Source of the DNA: Paenibacillus rubinfantis | Lineage (GTDB): Bacteria > Bacillota > Bacilli > Paenibacillales > Paenibacillaceae | Assembly (NCBI RefSeq): GCF_001486505.1 | Contig: NZ_LN909063.1 | Span: 248,001 to 312,000, forward strand | DNA length: 64,000 nt | Direction: 5' to 3' | In this document: one piece after another, positions 34,160-43,550 of the stretch | How the letters are laid out: each line of letters starts with the position of its first letter | How positions within the stretch are numbered: the first letter of the stretch is position 1 | Position numbers and translations under genes: made by a program | Notes under the pieces: model-generated | What the model was told of the DNA's origin: nothing | Database searches by the model: none | Seen by the model: only the letters and a program-made list of their open reading frames with translations

Positions 34160-35389
34160 ATGGCGACATTTTTTTTATTGATCATTTATTTGGCCTTTAT
34201 TAGCTTAGGGCTGCCCGACTCGCTGCTGGGCTCGGCCTGGCCGATCATTCGAGGCGACCTGGGAGCTCCGCTAGGCACCGCCGGCGTATTATATATGATC
34301 GTAGCTGCCGGCACGATCGTTTCGAGCTTGGCCAGCGGATCGCTGCTGGGCCGGTTCGGCACGGGCAAGGTGACGCTAGTCAGCTGTCTGATGACCGCCG
34401 CGGCGTTGCTTGGCTATTCGGCGGCGCCGTCGGTGTTCTGGCTTGGCGTTTGTGCGATTCCGCTTGGCCTGGGTGCGGGGGCGGTTGACACCGGGCTTAA
34501 CAACTATGTGGCCGCGCACTACAAAGCGCATCACATGAGCTGGCTGCACTGCTTCTGGGGCGTTGGCGCCACACTGGGGCCGGTTATTATGGCCGGGTTC
34601 ATCTCCGGCGGGGGCCCGTGGCGGAGCGGATACTTGACCGTAGCGATCATCCAATTCGCGCTGGTGGTGATCTTGTTCCTCACGCTGCCGCTGTGGGATC
34701 GTGTGGCCCGGATCGCCGGCGATTCCCGGAAGGAGGGGCCAAGCGAGGGGGAAGCAGAGCCGCCGGACGCCAGATCGGTGAAACCGCTGCGGATTCCCGG
34801 CGTCAAACTAGCCCTCGCCTCGTTTCTGTTTTATTGCGGAGTGGAATCGACGGTCGGCCTATGGGGCAGCAGCTACCTCGTTGGCATCAAAGGGGTGGAT
34901 GCGGCGACGGCGGCGAGTTGGGTTTCGCTGTATTTTGCCGGGATCACGGTAGGCCGCTTTATTGCCGGGTTCGTCACGTTTAAATTGAGTAACCGCGTGA
35001 TGATCCGCGCAGGCCAGATTATTGCTCTGCTCGGTGCAGTTGTGCTGGTGCTGCCGCTCCCCGCAACCCTGTCGCTGGTCGGCTTACTGATCATCGGCCT
35101 TGGACTCGCTCCGATCTTTCCCTGTATGCTGCATGAAACGCCGGTCCGATTCGGCAAGCGGCAATCGCAGACGATCATGGGCTTCCAGATGGCCATGGCG
35201 TACACCGGCAGCACGTTTATGCCGCCGCTGCTGGGATTCCTGGCTTCGCACTCCACGATTGGCGTGTTCCCGGTGTACATCGTGTTGTCGGCCGCAGCGA
35301 TGTGGCTGTTCTCCGAGCGGCTAAACGTCTTCCTGAAAGCGAGAAGCCAGGCTCCGCAAGAGAGTGCGATCACCCCGACCCCGCAATAA
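34160..35389 (+). CDS. MFS transporter, sugar-permease type
   Basis: A 409-residue protein with twelve hydrophobic segments, starting MATFFLLIIYLAFISLGLPD. It belongs to the FucP-like half of the major facilitator family (LGLPDSLLGSAWPIIRGDLG, LGRFGTGKVTLVSCL; C-terminal TPVRFGKRQSQTIMGFQMAM). ATG 34160 is chosen because the GGAGAA repeat is directly upstream; an upstream in-frame reading to 34061 overlaps the regulator gene. It sits in one operon with the ROK regulator. The substrate is unknown, likely a sugar. A terminator follows at 35414. Confidence 0.85.
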   Translation: MATFFLLIIYLAFISLGLPDSLLGSAWPIIRGDLGAPLGTAGVLYMIVAAGTIVSSLASGSLLGRFGTGKVTLVSCLMTAAALLGYSAAPSVFWLGVCAIPLGLGAGAVDTGLNNYVAAHYKAHHMSWLHCFWGVGATLGPVIMAGFISGGGPWRSGYLTVAIIQFALVVILFLTLPLWDRVARIAGDSRKEGPSEGEAEPPDARSVKPLRIPGVKLALASFLFYCGVESTVGLWGSSYLVGIKGVDAATAASWVSLYFAGITVGRFIAGFVTFKLSNRVMIRAGQIIALLGAVVLVLPLPATLSLVGLLIIGLGLAPIFPCMLHETPVRFGKRQSQTIMGFQMAMAYTGSTFMPPLLGFLASHSTIGVFPVYIVLSAAAMWLFSERLNVFLKARSQAPQESAITPTPQ

Positions 35390-35413
35390 TTGCGCAGTGC
35401 GCGGTAAGCGAAA

Positions 35414-35457
35414 GGGCTTGTTCTAAGGTGGATTTACCTTGGAACAAGCCCCTTTTT
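35414..35457 (+). terminator. Terminator of the ROK-MFS operon
   Basis: GGGCTTGTTC (35414-35423) pairs with GAACAAGCCC (35442-35451), followed by CTTTTT. Confidence 0.9.
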
Positions 35458-35534
35458 CATGCAGGGAATCCATCATTTGCATGATTGATTCCCTAACCGG
35501 AATACTAACATCATCAGGATGGAGGAGCAAAGTG

Positions 35535-37124
35535 ATGAAGATTCCGATGCGGATGAAATCCAAAAACAAAACGGTGCCGCGAAATCCATTGGGCCGCCCG
35601 CCGCGCAGTGACCAAACCGATGAAATCTCCGACGATCTCTCTGCCAACGAGCAGGTTCTTAAACAAATATTCCGTAACAGTTCCGATCTCATCTATCGTT
35701 CGTTTACGATTCCCGAGCAAGCCCGGGTGCTCTTGGTTTATGTCGACGGGCTGGTTAACGCGGACATGCTGAATCAAGTTGCCTTGCAGCCGCTGCTGTT
35801 TGAGGGTTTGCCTGGCAGTGCGGAGAACGCAGGATCGCTCGGGACGCTGTTGAAGGATCGGCTAGGCGCTGTTGCTCAGGTCAAGCCGGTTCAGAAGATC
35901 AATGATATCGTGGCAAGCATCCTCAAAGGCGAGCTCGCCGTACTGATCGACGGGGAGCCTCAAGTGTTGCTGCTCAGTTTGGGGGGCTTTGAGAAGCGGG
36001 CTATCGAGGAGCCTAGTGCTGAGCTGTCTGTTCGCGGACCCCGAGACGGATTTACCGAGGCCCTGCGAACGAACACCAGTCTGATTCGCAGACGGATTCG
36101 CAGCGAGAAGCTCAAGATGGAGTCCCTCACCCTGGGCCAATACTCCAAAACCGATATTGTCATTGCCTATCTTGAGGGGATCGTATCGGAATCGGTCTTA
36201 AAAGAAGTCCGTCAGCGGCTGGAACGCATCCAGATTGACGGGGTGCTGGAATCGGGGTATATCGAAGAATTCATCGAAGATGTACCCTGGTCTCCTTTTC
36301 CCCAAATTCAAAATACGGAGCGGCCTGATGTCGTCTGCTCCAGCTTGCTGGAGGGGAAGATCGCCATTTTTATTGATAATACGCCGTTTGTCCTGATTGC
36401 TCCGATGTCCTTTTGGTCCGGGTTACAAGCGGTGGAGGACTATTATGAGCGTTCCATATATACGTCGTTTATTCGACTGATTCGCTTTGCTTTGCTGAAC
36501 ATTTCCCTGCTGTTTCCGTCGCTGTTCGTCTCGCTGACTACCTTCCATCAGCAGTTGGTTCCGACGAATTTGTTGATCAGCGTTGCCGCGGCCAGGGAAG
36601 GGGTTCCGCTGCCAACCGTAATCGAGACGTTGCTCATGGAGTTTATGTTTGAAGGCCTCCGCGAAGCGGGGATCCGCTTGCCGAAGCCGATTGGTTCGGC
36701 GGTTAGCATTGTAGGTGCGCTTGTCATCGGACAAGCCGCGGTTCAAGCCGGCATCGTGTCCGCCTCGGTCGTGATTATCGTGGCCACGACGGGGATCGCC
36801 TCGTTTGCGATTCCACGTTACAATCTCGGGACGGCCTTCCGGTTGCTGCGGTTTCCGATGTTGATTTTAGCTGGTGTGCTGGGTTTGTACGGGGTTATTG
36901 CGGGCATGTTTCTCATCGTCATCCATCTTCTGGGCCTCCGTTCGTTTGGAGTTCCATACATGACGCCGATCTCGCCCCATACTCCCGAGAACATGAAGGA
37001 TGTATGGATCCGTGCGCCCCGATGGAGCATGCATCGACGCCCCTTGCTCTCCACTGCAGGGAATAAACGGCGTGTGCCGGAAGGCCAGCAGCCGAGCCCG
37101 GATCGGGGGAGGAACGAATCATGA
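35535..37124 (+). CDS. gerKA: Spore germination receptor subunit A (GerKA/GerA family)
   Basis: A 529-residue protein. A cytoplasmic N-terminal domain (residues 1-290: ANEQVLKQIFRNSSDLIYRS, VYVDGLVNADMLNQVALQPL) is followed by several membrane segments (from ALLNISLLFPSLFVSLTTFH) and a C-terminal tail. The segment FEGLREAGIRLPKPIGSAVS and PFVLIAPMSFWSGLQAVEDY are hallmarks of GerAA proteins, which form oligomeric nutrient-gated channels in the spore inner membrane. The start is ATG 35535, with GGAGGAGCAAAGTG upstream. It overlaps gerKC by four bases (ATGA). Expression in the forespore under sigma-G is known for the family but no box was identified. Confidence 0.95.
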   Translation: MKIPMRMKSKNKTVPRNPLGRPPRSDQTDEISDDLSANEQVLKQIFRNSSDLIYRSFTIPEQARVLLVYVDGLVNADMLNQVALQPLLFEGLPGSAENAGSLGTLLKDRLGAVAQVKPVQKINDIVASILKGELAVLIDGEPQVLLLSLGGFEKRAIEEPSAELSVRGPRDGFTEALRTNTSLIRRRIRSEKLKMESLTLGQYSKTDIVIAYLEGIVSESVLKEVRQRLERIQIDGVLESGYIEEFIEDVPWSPFPQIQNTERPDVVCSSLLEGKIAIFIDNTPFVLIAPMSFWSGLQAVEDYYERSIYTSFIRLIRFALLNISLLFPSLFVSLTTFHQQLVPTNLLISVAAAREGVPLPTVIETLLMEFMFEGLREAGIRLPKPIGSAVSIVGALVIGQAAVQAGIVSASVVIIVATTGIASFAIPRYNLGTAFRLLRFPMLILAGVLGLYGVIAGMFLIVIHLLGLRSFGVPYMTPISPHTPENMKDVWIRAPRWSMHRRPLLSTAGNKRRVPEGQQPSPDRGRNES

Positions 37125-38350
37125 ATCCAATGCGGAAAGTTGGAAGGGTTGCTTTGGCCCTCCTGACGTTGGTACTGTCGGCGGGCTGCTGGGACAGCTC
37201 GGAGGTGAACGATCTCGCGCTGGAGTTGGCCTGGGGGATCGATACAGCCAAGAACGAAGACCTGATGATCAGTGCGCAGGTGATCGCCCCTTTTCGTATG
37301 GGCAGCGCCGAGGGCGGCAGCTCCGGCGGTGGGGGCGGCGGCCAGGATAAGCCGTATTTCGTCATGTCCGGCATAGGGAAGGACACGCTGGATGCGGTGC
37401 AGCAAATGCAAACCAAGCTGTCCCGGCAAGTCTACCGCGCCCACCGGCGCGTGATTGTGATTGGAGAGGCACAGGCTCGCAAGGGGCTGAAAAAGGTGCT
37501 CGACACGTATAGCCGGGATCCGAATCTCAAGCTGCGCAGCGATGTTTTTATCGTCAAGGGAGGGACGGCTAAAGAATTTCTAAATGTGGCCTATCCGCTG
37601 GAGGACATCCCAGGTATAGGAGCTTTAAAGGAATACAGCCAGATCGGCACGCTCAAGGAAATGGGCTTGATCAACTTGCTGATCTCTTCGATTAGCGATG
37701 GGAACTGTCCGGCTTTGCCGGCCATTGCGATAGGTTCGGACACGACGGGGCCGGAGGACACGGATCAAGACGGAAGCTCGGGGGGAGAGGGCTTTCGCAT
37801 TGCAGGGACTGCGATTTTCGACAATGAGCTGAAGTTGCTCGGATATATCAAAGGGAGCGAAGGGAAATTGCTGCGATGGATTAAGGGGGAACTAAGTAAG
37901 CTGATCGTTACAGCCCCAATCGAGGAGGAAGAAGGCGAAGTGAGCTTGGATCTGAATAAGCTCAGGAGCAAGGTGCTCCCGAGGTTTGAAGGCGATCAGA
38001 TCAAGATCCAGGTCATTTTAAAAGGGCAGGGGATGATTCGCGAGAATAATACGAATCTAGATCTCATGCAGCCGCATAACCTTACCATCGCCGAGGAAGC
38101 GTTGGAGAAGCAAGTGGAAACAAGCGTATCCCAAACGATTACCAAGGTGCAAGAGGAGTTTGGAGCCGACGTATTCGAGTTTGGCGAGGTGATCCATCGA
38201 AAGTACCCGTCACGCTGGAAATCCCTAAGAGAGGACTGGGACGCGGAATTCCGGAAAGCGGAGGTGTCCGTGAAGGCGGACCTGACGATCCGGAGAATTG
38301 GCGTCACGGGTCCCTCGCTGCACCTGAAGGAGCGGAATATTCAAAAATGA
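37121..38350 (+). CDS. gerKC: Spore germination lipoprotein (GerKC/Ger(x)C family)
   Basis: A 409-residue lipoprotein. A signal peptide with lipobox LSAGC (Cys23) is followed by a domain of the GerC type: AKNEDLMISAQVIAPF, QVYRAHRRVIVIGEAQARKG, DTYSRDPNLKLRSDVFIVKG, and near the end EEFGADVFEFGEVIHRKYPS. GerC proteins sit on the outer face of the spore inner membrane with GerA and GerB. A Gly-rich stretch (SSGGGGGGQDK) and an acidic run (GPEDTDQDGSSGGE) are low-complexity insertions. It is co-translated with gerKA. The matching B subunit faces it from the other strand 16 bases downstream. Confidence 0.95.
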   Translation: MNPMRKVGRVALALLTLVLSAGCWDSSEVNDLALELAWGIDTAKNEDLMISAQVIAPFRMGSAEGGSSGGGGGGQDKPYFVMSGIGKDTLDAVQQMQTKLSRQVYRAHRRVIVIGEAQARKGLKKVLDTYSRDPNLKLRSDVFIVKGGTAKEFLNVAYPLEDIPGIGALKEYSQIGTLKEMGLINLLISSISDGNCPALPAIAIGSDTTGPEDTDQDGSSGGEGFRIAGTAIFDNELKLLGYIKGSEGKLLRWIKGELSKLIVTAPIEEEEGEVSLDLNKLRSKVLPRFEGDQIKIQVILKGQGMIRENNTNLDLMQPHNLTIAEEALEKQVETSVSQTITKVQEEFGADVFEFGEVIHRKYPSRWKSLREDWDAEFRKAEVSVKADLTIRRIGVTGPSLHLKERNIQK

Positions 38351-38366
38351 AGGGCTCCACGGTCGG

Positions 38367-39461
38367 TCATTTCTTCCGTACCAAGGTTCGAATCCAAGAC
38401 AAGAGCAGCAGAAGTGCCGGAATCCCTAAAAACATCGGTACCCAGAAATAGGGCACGAGGATTTTATAGTGTTGGAAGTAAATATGCTCGCTGATGTTCG
38501 TGGACATCGTCATCCCCAGGATGAGGGCGGCGCCGGCTCCCGGGAGGATCAAGCGTCGGTAGCCCTTCATCTTCGTGAGCTGCTGAATGCCTTGGAGTGC
38601 GGCGAGCAGGTTAAGAGCACTTTTCATCAATGCCGTCGCAAAAAAATAAAGAATGCCAAACATCTGCAGGTTCTCGACGAAATTCCCTACGCTGATCACA
38701 CCCAGCAGAGTATAGAGCGGATATACGAAACGGGAAAACAAATCGTTATAGACCAATATAGCTAAAACATCAAAGCTGGCGATCATAAACCCGGACAACA
38801 AGGTGGCGAGCAGAGTGATTTTGGTGATTTTCCCTTGGTCTTTGACATCCGGCCAGAACATAGCGAGGGCGATGGTTTCGCCAAATCCTTGGGTGATCCC
38901 GTTCGGATACACGACATCCCAAATGGGGGCCCACCCTTCATCCAATACCGGCAGGATATGATGATAGTGCAGCACGCCTGAGCCGATGAGCAGGATGGTT
39001 TCGGTCAGAAACATGAGGACAACGATGGGAAACACCAATTCCCCCATCCGAGCAGTGATCTCGATTCCACCGTAACAGCAATAGGCGATAATCAAAGTGA
39101 ATACGGCCGTGATCACGAGCAGCGGGGTTCCGGGTAAGATCGCGGTCGAAACCATATCTCTCGTATCGGCGATAATTCGCCCCGTAAGGTACAAAAACAT
39201 GAGCGGGTATAAGAACGCGATCGGCGTGCCAAGCCAGCGCCCCAATTGGGCCGGGAACCATTGAACCAGCGTTAAGCCCGGGTTCAGGTGCCTTAAAGCC
39301 GTGTACATCGCAACGACGACAAGTCCAAGCGTTAAGGAAAGCAGGTCGCTCAGCCAGGCATCTCGACCGGCCTCGCCGCCAAATCCGAAGATAATCGTCG
39401 TTCCCAGTTGGAAGATGAAGGTCATCGTAAACAATTGATATTTGGAAATTTTAAAGTCCAT
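38367..39461 (-). CDS. gerKB: Spore germination permease-like subunit (GerKB/GerAB family), inverted
   Basis: A 364-residue membrane protein with ten hydrophobic segments, of the GerAB/amino-acid-permease superfamily (SKYQLFTMTFIFQLGTTIIF, GGEAGRDAWLSDLLSLTLGL, ARMGELVFPIVVLMF). B subunits bind the germinant. Here the gene is convergent with gerKA-gerKC; in Bacillus gerK and most gerA-type operons all three genes run in the same direction. It therefore needs its own promoter upstream of 39461 (on the minus strand), and both ends converge in the 16-base gap 38351-38366. The ATG is preceded by GGTTAGGTGGGGAC. Confidence 0.92.
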   Translation of the reverse strand: MDFKISKYQLFTMTFIFQLGTTIIFGFGGEAGRDAWLSDLLSLTLGLVVVAMYTALRHLNPGLTLVQWFPAQLGRWLGTPIAFLYPLMFLYLTGRIIADTRDMVSTAILPGTPLLVITAVFTLIIAYCCYGGIEITARMGELVFPIVVLMFLTETILLIGSGVLHYHHILPVLDEGWAPIWDVVYPNGITQGFGETIALAMFWPDVKDQGKITKITLLATLLSGFMIASFDVLAILVYNDLFSRFVYPLYTLLGVISVGNFVENLQMFGILYFFATALMKSALNLLAALQGIQQLTKMKGYRRLILPGAGAALILGMTMSTNISEHIYFQHYKILVPYFWVPMFLGIPALLLLLSWIRTLVRKK

Positions 39462-39596
39462 GTCCCCACCTAACCTCCCCTAAGCAGCACAACACAGGAA
39501 AATGGATGCTACTCATTGTTACCATTGGGGCGGGGGCACAAACCCGTACAGGGTGCCCTTCTTTGCGGGTTCAAGTTAGGGGGATGTCAATCTGTT

Positions 39597-40373
39597 CTAG
39601 CGTTTCTCCGCCATAAACACGCCGTAATCCAGATGTGCCCGGTAGCGTTGCAGAAAGGCTTCATTTTCTTTAAAAAACGTCCGGACGGCGGGATCCTGCA
39701 GCGCCTCCAGGTCGAGGATGCGGTGCGGGTCCCAGGCGTTCTGCCAATCGAAGGACGAAGCTCCGCCCTGGCGCGGGTTCGTGTCTTTACTTGCGTTCGG
39801 GCTTACGCCTTCCTCCGCCGCGGCTCCTGGCTCCCACTGACGAACGTTGCGGAAGCCAGCCTCCTGCATCATCCGCATCCAAGCGGCAGCGTCCGGGAGA
39901 TGCGGATTGCCGTACAGCTCGCGCATCTCCCGCTCCAGCGCCGGATGGGGCAACGTCCGGAACAGCTCCCGATCCCAGACCTGCCCGTCTTTGCGCAGGA
40001 CGCGGTGATATTCGCGGAAGGCCTTCACCGGGTCGGCGGCAAACACCGTCACCGACTCGGCGATCACCGCATCGTAGGTATCCGACCGCAGCGGGATCGC
40101 GGTGATATCGCCTTGAATCCACTCGATCTGCAGCTGCTGGAGTTGCGCCCGGCGCTCGGCTTTTTCCAGCATGACGACGCTGTGATCCATGGCCGTAACA
40201 TGAGCCCCCAATTGGGTCAGCAGACAGGCCGTTCGGCCCGTTCCGCACCCCACCTCCAGCACCCGCAGTCCCGGCGTAATGCCAGCAAATCGGATGAAGT
40301 CAACGGTTCCCTGGTATCCCCCCGGATGCGCCGAACCTTCCCCGACGGCGGCGATGATTTCGTGATAGTTCAT
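39597..40373 (-). CDS. Class I SAM-dependent methyltransferase
   Basis: A 258-residue protein. The SAM-binding motif I is LRVLEVGCGTGRTACLL; motif II is VTAMDHSVVMLEKAERR, and IEWIQGDITAIPLRSDTYDA gives the acidic motif III. It has the small-molecule methyltransferase (UbiE-like) pattern. The start is ATG 40373 with AAGGAGGG upstream; an open reading to 40580 extends into the next gene's leader and is not used. The C-terminal third is less conserved and Asp/Glu-rich. The substrate is unknown. It is divergent from the Gly/Tyr-rich protein at 40579. Confidence 0.87.
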   Translation of the reverse strand: MNYHEIIAAVGEGSAHPGGYQGTVDFIRFAGITPGLRVLEVGCGTGRTACLLTQLGAHVTAMDHSVVMLEKAERRAQLQQLQIEWIQGDITAIPLRSDTYDAVIAESVTVFAADPVKAFREYHRVLRKDGQVWDRELFRTLPHPALEREMRELYGNPHLPDAAAWMRMMQEAGFRNVRQWEPGAAAEEGVSPNASKDTNPRQGGASSFDWQNAWDPHRILDLEALQDPAVRTFFKENEAFLQRYRAHLDYGVFMAEKR

Positions 40374-40578
40374 CCCTTTGTTGCCCTCCTTTATGAAGCT
40401 CCGCCACTCCTCTCTCAGCAGAATATGCCGCCGCGCTTCGAGCGCGATTAAGATAGGCTTCCATCCCTGTGGAAGACCCCGGCGAAGGATTTTATGCAAG
40501 GACCGGGACATCCGCCCTGTGCAAATTACCCGCCCTTGAATAGGATAAATGAGCATTCGAGAGGGGAGGCACGAGTCC

Positions 40579-40980
40579 ATGCAGCAGATTTATCCGCTTG
40601 GCGTTGACACCTGCAAACCGCACATCGGCAAAACCGTATGTGCCGTAATGCGGGATGGCCGCTATTACATCGGCACGATCACGGACGTCAACGAGAACGG
40701 CATCCAACTGAACGGGGGATACGCTTCGGAAGCCAATGTTCTCTCCACCCAGCCCGCCAAAGCCAAGAAGCAACTGAATCAGCTGAAGTCCAAAAGCAAG
40801 GGCGCGAATAAAGCCGTGACCAAAGCCAATGCCCAGGTTCAAACGAAAGCATTTGGCTACGGACCGGGGTATCCGGGTTACGGTTACGGAGGAGGATATC
40901 CGGGGTATGCTTACAACGCCTATGCGTTTGATTGGGCGGCGATTGCATTGCTGTTCCTGATTCCGTTTCTGTTTATCTAA
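40579..40980 (+). CDS. Small Gly/Tyr-rich protein with hydrophobic C-terminus
   Basis: A 133-residue protein. The first 60 residues contain CKPHIGKTVCAVMRDGRYYI, GTITDVNENGIQLNGG, an SH3-like beta pattern. A Lys-rich middle (AKAKKQLNQLKSKSKGANKA) follows, then a Gly/Tyr-rich stretch of repeated GYPGYGYGG units. The last 20 residues form one hydrophobic segment (WAAIALLFLIPFLFI). GGGGAGG precedes ATG 40579 at nine bases. Such Gly/Tyr proteins are common among spore-coat and surface proteins of Paenibacillaceae; the spore link is a guess. A terminator follows. Confidence 0.65.
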   Translation: MQQIYPLGVDTCKPHIGKTVCAVMRDGRYYIGTITDVNENGIQLNGGYASEANVLSTQPAKAKKQLNQLKSKSKGANKAVTKANAQVQTKAFGYGPGYPGYGYGGGYPGYAYNAYAFDWAAIALLFLIPFLFI

Positions 40981-41007
40981 AGAAGCTTGGGTTGCCATGC
41001 GGCCATC

Positions 41008-41047
41008 GAGTCAATTTCGTTTCGGCGAAATTCGGCTCTTTTTTTCT
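41008..41047 (+). terminator. Terminator after the Gly/Tyr-rich protein
   Basis: GAGTCAATTTCG pairs with CGAAATTCGGCTC, imperfectly, around TTTCGG; TTTTTTT follows. Confidence 0.8.
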
Positions 41048-41067
41048 GCGCGAAGGGAAGAAAACGC

Positions 41068-41121
41068 TTCAAAAAAGGGCTTTCCGTTGTATAATGGACT
41101 TGTTGTAGACAAGTAGACAAG
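41068..41121 (+). promoter_or_regulatory. Promoter with downstream tandem repeat, upstream of GH94 gene
   Basis: TTCAAA (41068-41073), a 16-base spacer and TATAAT (41090-41095) form a sigma-A type promoter. Directly after it are two adjacent copies of TAGACAAG (41106-41113 and 41114-41121), a likely operator for an unknown sugar regulator. Confidence 0.65.
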
Positions 41122-41145
41122 ATTACACGGAAAAGAGGTTGAACC

Positions 41146-43530
41146 ATGTTCAGAGCCACGGAGGACCAGGAATTCTACGAGTTGCTGAGCCCTACGATCC
41201 TGCCCAAGGCGTCGGGATTCCTATGGAACGAAACGATGATGATCCACATGAACTGTCGCGGATATGCGGTCGCCCAGTTCATGCAGCCGGAACCGGCGAA
41301 GTATTCGCATGCGCCGAATCTGGAAGCGAAGACGTTTATGCAGCCGGAACAGCCGTATTATGCGCATCACCCGGGCCGTTTCGTGTATGTGAAGGACGAG
41401 GAGAACAACAGCGTTTTTTCTGCGCCGTATGAACCCGTGCGGGTGAAGACCGATAGTTACTCCTTTGCCTTGGGTCAGAGCCGGATCGTCTGGAAGGTGG
41501 AGCATCAGGGCGTGTTGATCGAGATGAGCCTCAGCTTGCCGAAGGAGGATCCGCTTGAGCTCTGGCGGGTCAAGGTGACGAACGTGTCGCAGCAGGCGCG
41601 GAAGCTGAGCGTTTACCCTTACTTTACCGTTGGATATATGTCCTGGATGAACCAATCCGGCGAATATCATGAGGAGCTGCAGGCGATCGTCTGCTCTTCG
41701 GTGACACCGTATCAGAAATATCAAGATTACGACAAGATCAAGAATTTCCGCGACAAAACGTTCCTGATTGCCGAACAAGCGCCAACTTCCTGGGAGGTCA
41801 ACCAGGAGGCGTTCGAGGGCGAAGGCGGGATCGCAAGCCCGTCCGCCCTGGAACAGGCGGAGCTGGCGAAGGGAGACGCGCGCTACGAGACGCCGGTGGC
41901 GGTGATGCAATACCGGATGGAACTGGCGGCTGGCGAAACGCGGGAATACCGCTTCCTGTTTGGACCGGCTCGGGATGAGCGGGAGATCGCGCAAATTCGG
42001 GGGACGTATTTCGGCAAGGCCGGCGGGACCGGCGAGGACGGCTTTCAGGCGGCGGAACAGGAATACGATCGATATATCCGGGAGGGCCGGGGTTGCTTAA
42101 CGATCTCCACTCCCGACCCGGATCTCGATCTGTTCGTCAATCGCTGGCTGCCCCGGCAAATTTATTATCACGGGCAAACGAACCGCCTGACCACTGATCC
42201 GCAAACCCGCAATTATTTGCAGGATCATATGGGGATGAGCTACATCAAGCCGCAGGTGGCGCGGGCTTCGTTCCTGACGGCGCTCGGGCAGCAAAAAGCC
42301 AACGGCGCCATGCCGGACGGCATCGTGCTGCACCCGGACGCCGAGCTGAAATACATCAACCAGGTGCCGCATACCGACCACTGCGTGTGGCTGCCGATTT
42401 GCCTCAGCACCTATTTGGACGAAACGGGAGATTACTCCATCCTGGAGGAGAAGGTGGCTTATGCCGACAGCGAGGAGGCCGAACCCGTCTATGTCCATGT
42501 CGATAAAGCGATGCGTTGGCTGAGGAACGACCGCGACGGGCGGGGGCTGAACTATATTAATCAGGGCGACTGGTGCGATCCGATGAACATGGTTGGCTAC
42601 AAAGGCAAAGGCGTGTCCGGCTGGTTGACCATCGCGACGGCCTACGCGTTCCAGGTATGGGCTGGCATTTGCGAGGACAGCGGGCGGCCGGAGGTTGCGC
42701 GGGAGTATCGCACAGCGGCTGAGGAGACCAACGAGGCGGTGAACCGCTACCTGTGGGACGGCGAGTGGTATGCACGGGGCATCACCGATGATAACGTCGT
42801 GTTTGGAGTTAGCACCGACCAAGAGGGCCGGATCTTTATCAACCCGCAGGGCTGGTCAATGCTGAGCGGCGCGGCCGATGAGGAGAAGCGGGCGAAGCTG
42901 ATGCAGGCGGTACGCGAACAGTTGGAGACGCCGTATGGCGTCGAGAAGCTGGCCCCTTCCTACACGGCGATGCGTGAGGACGTCGGCCGGGTGACGCAGA
43001 AGCACCCGGGCTCGGCGGAGAACGGCGCGGTATACAATCATGCCGCTGCCTTCTACATCTACGCCCTGTACGTCGTGGGCGAGCGGGAGGACGCGTTCCG
43101 GCTGCTGCGCAAAATGCTGCCCGGCCCGGACGTGGAGGACATCGTGCAGCGGGGGCAATTGCCGGTGTTTATCCCGAACTATTACCGCGGCGCTTATCGC
43201 CAGTTCCCGCGTACGGCGGGGCGTTCCAGCCATTTGTTCAACACGGGAACGGTGCCGTGGGTGTACCGCTGCCTGATCGACGGGCTGTTTGGGCTGCAGG
43301 GCACGAAGGACGGCATCCGCGTGAATCCGCAGCTGCCGAGTCATTGGAACGAGGCGGCGGTCACGCGCGAATTCCGGGGCGCTACGCTGCATGTCGAGAT
43401 CCGGCGGGATGCGGCAGCGGCGGGGACAGAGGTATACGCGGAAGGCGAGCTGCTGCCGGACGGCGTGCTGCGAGACGTGCAGCCGGGCAAGACTTACCGC
43501 GTACAGGTGAAGCTGCCGGCCGGAGCGTAA
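41146..43530 (+). CDS. GH94-family glycoside phosphorylase (cellobiose/chitobiose phosphorylase-like)
   Basis: A 794-residue cytoplasmic enzyme without signal peptide. It has a beta-sandwich N-terminal domain (residues 1-270), a helical linker and an (alpha/alpha)6 barrel with YINQGDWCDPMNMVGYKGKG, where the Asp of GDWCDP is the general acid position of GH94. Downstream, TQKHPGSAENGAVYNHAAAF and RAYRQFPRTAGRSSHLFNTG-like stretches match the phosphate-binding region. GH94 enzymes split beta-linked disaccharides with phosphate to give sugar-1-phosphate. The exact substrate cannot be read from the sequence. AAAGAGGTTG stands before ATG 41146. It is monocistronic, with its own promoter and terminator. 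Confidence 0.88.
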   Translation: MFRATEDQEFYELLSPTILPKASGFLWNETMMIHMNCRGYAVAQFMQPEPAKYSHAPNLEAKTFMQPEQPYYAHHPGRFVYVKDEENNSVFSAPYEPVRVKTDSYSFALGQSRIVWKVEHQGVLIEMSLSLPKEDPLELWRVKVTNVSQQARKLSVYPYFTVGYMSWMNQSGEYHEELQAIVCSSVTPYQKYQDYDKIKNFRDKTFLIAEQAPTSWEVNQEAFEGEGGIASPSALEQAELAKGDARYETPVAVMQYRMELAAGETREYRFLFGPARDEREIAQIRGTYFGKAGGTGEDGFQAAEQEYDRYIREGRGCLTISTPDPDLDLFVNRWLPRQIYYHGQTNRLTTDPQTRNYLQDHMGMSYIKPQVARASFLTALGQQKANGAMPDGIVLHPDAELKYINQVPHTDHCVWLPICLSTYLDETGDYSILEEKVAYADSEEAEPVYVHVDKAMRWLRNDRDGRGLNYINQGDWCDPMNMVGYKGKGVSGWLTIATAYAFQVWAGICEDSGRPEVAREYRTAAEETNEAVNRYLWDGEWYARGITDDNVVFGVSTDQEGRIFINPQGWSMLSGAADEEKRAKLMQAVREQLETPYGVEKLAPSYTAMREDVGRVTQKHPGSAENGAVYNHAAAFYIYALYVVGEREDAFRLLRKMLPGPDVEDIVQRGQLPVFIPNYYRGAYRQFPRTAGRSSHLFNTGTVPWVYRCLIDGLFGLQGTKDGIRVNPQLPSHWNEAAVTREFRGATLHVEIRRDAAAAGTEVYAEGELLPDGVLRDVQPGKTYRVQVKLPAGA

Positions 43531-43550
43531 ACACAGCGGACCATGCAACA

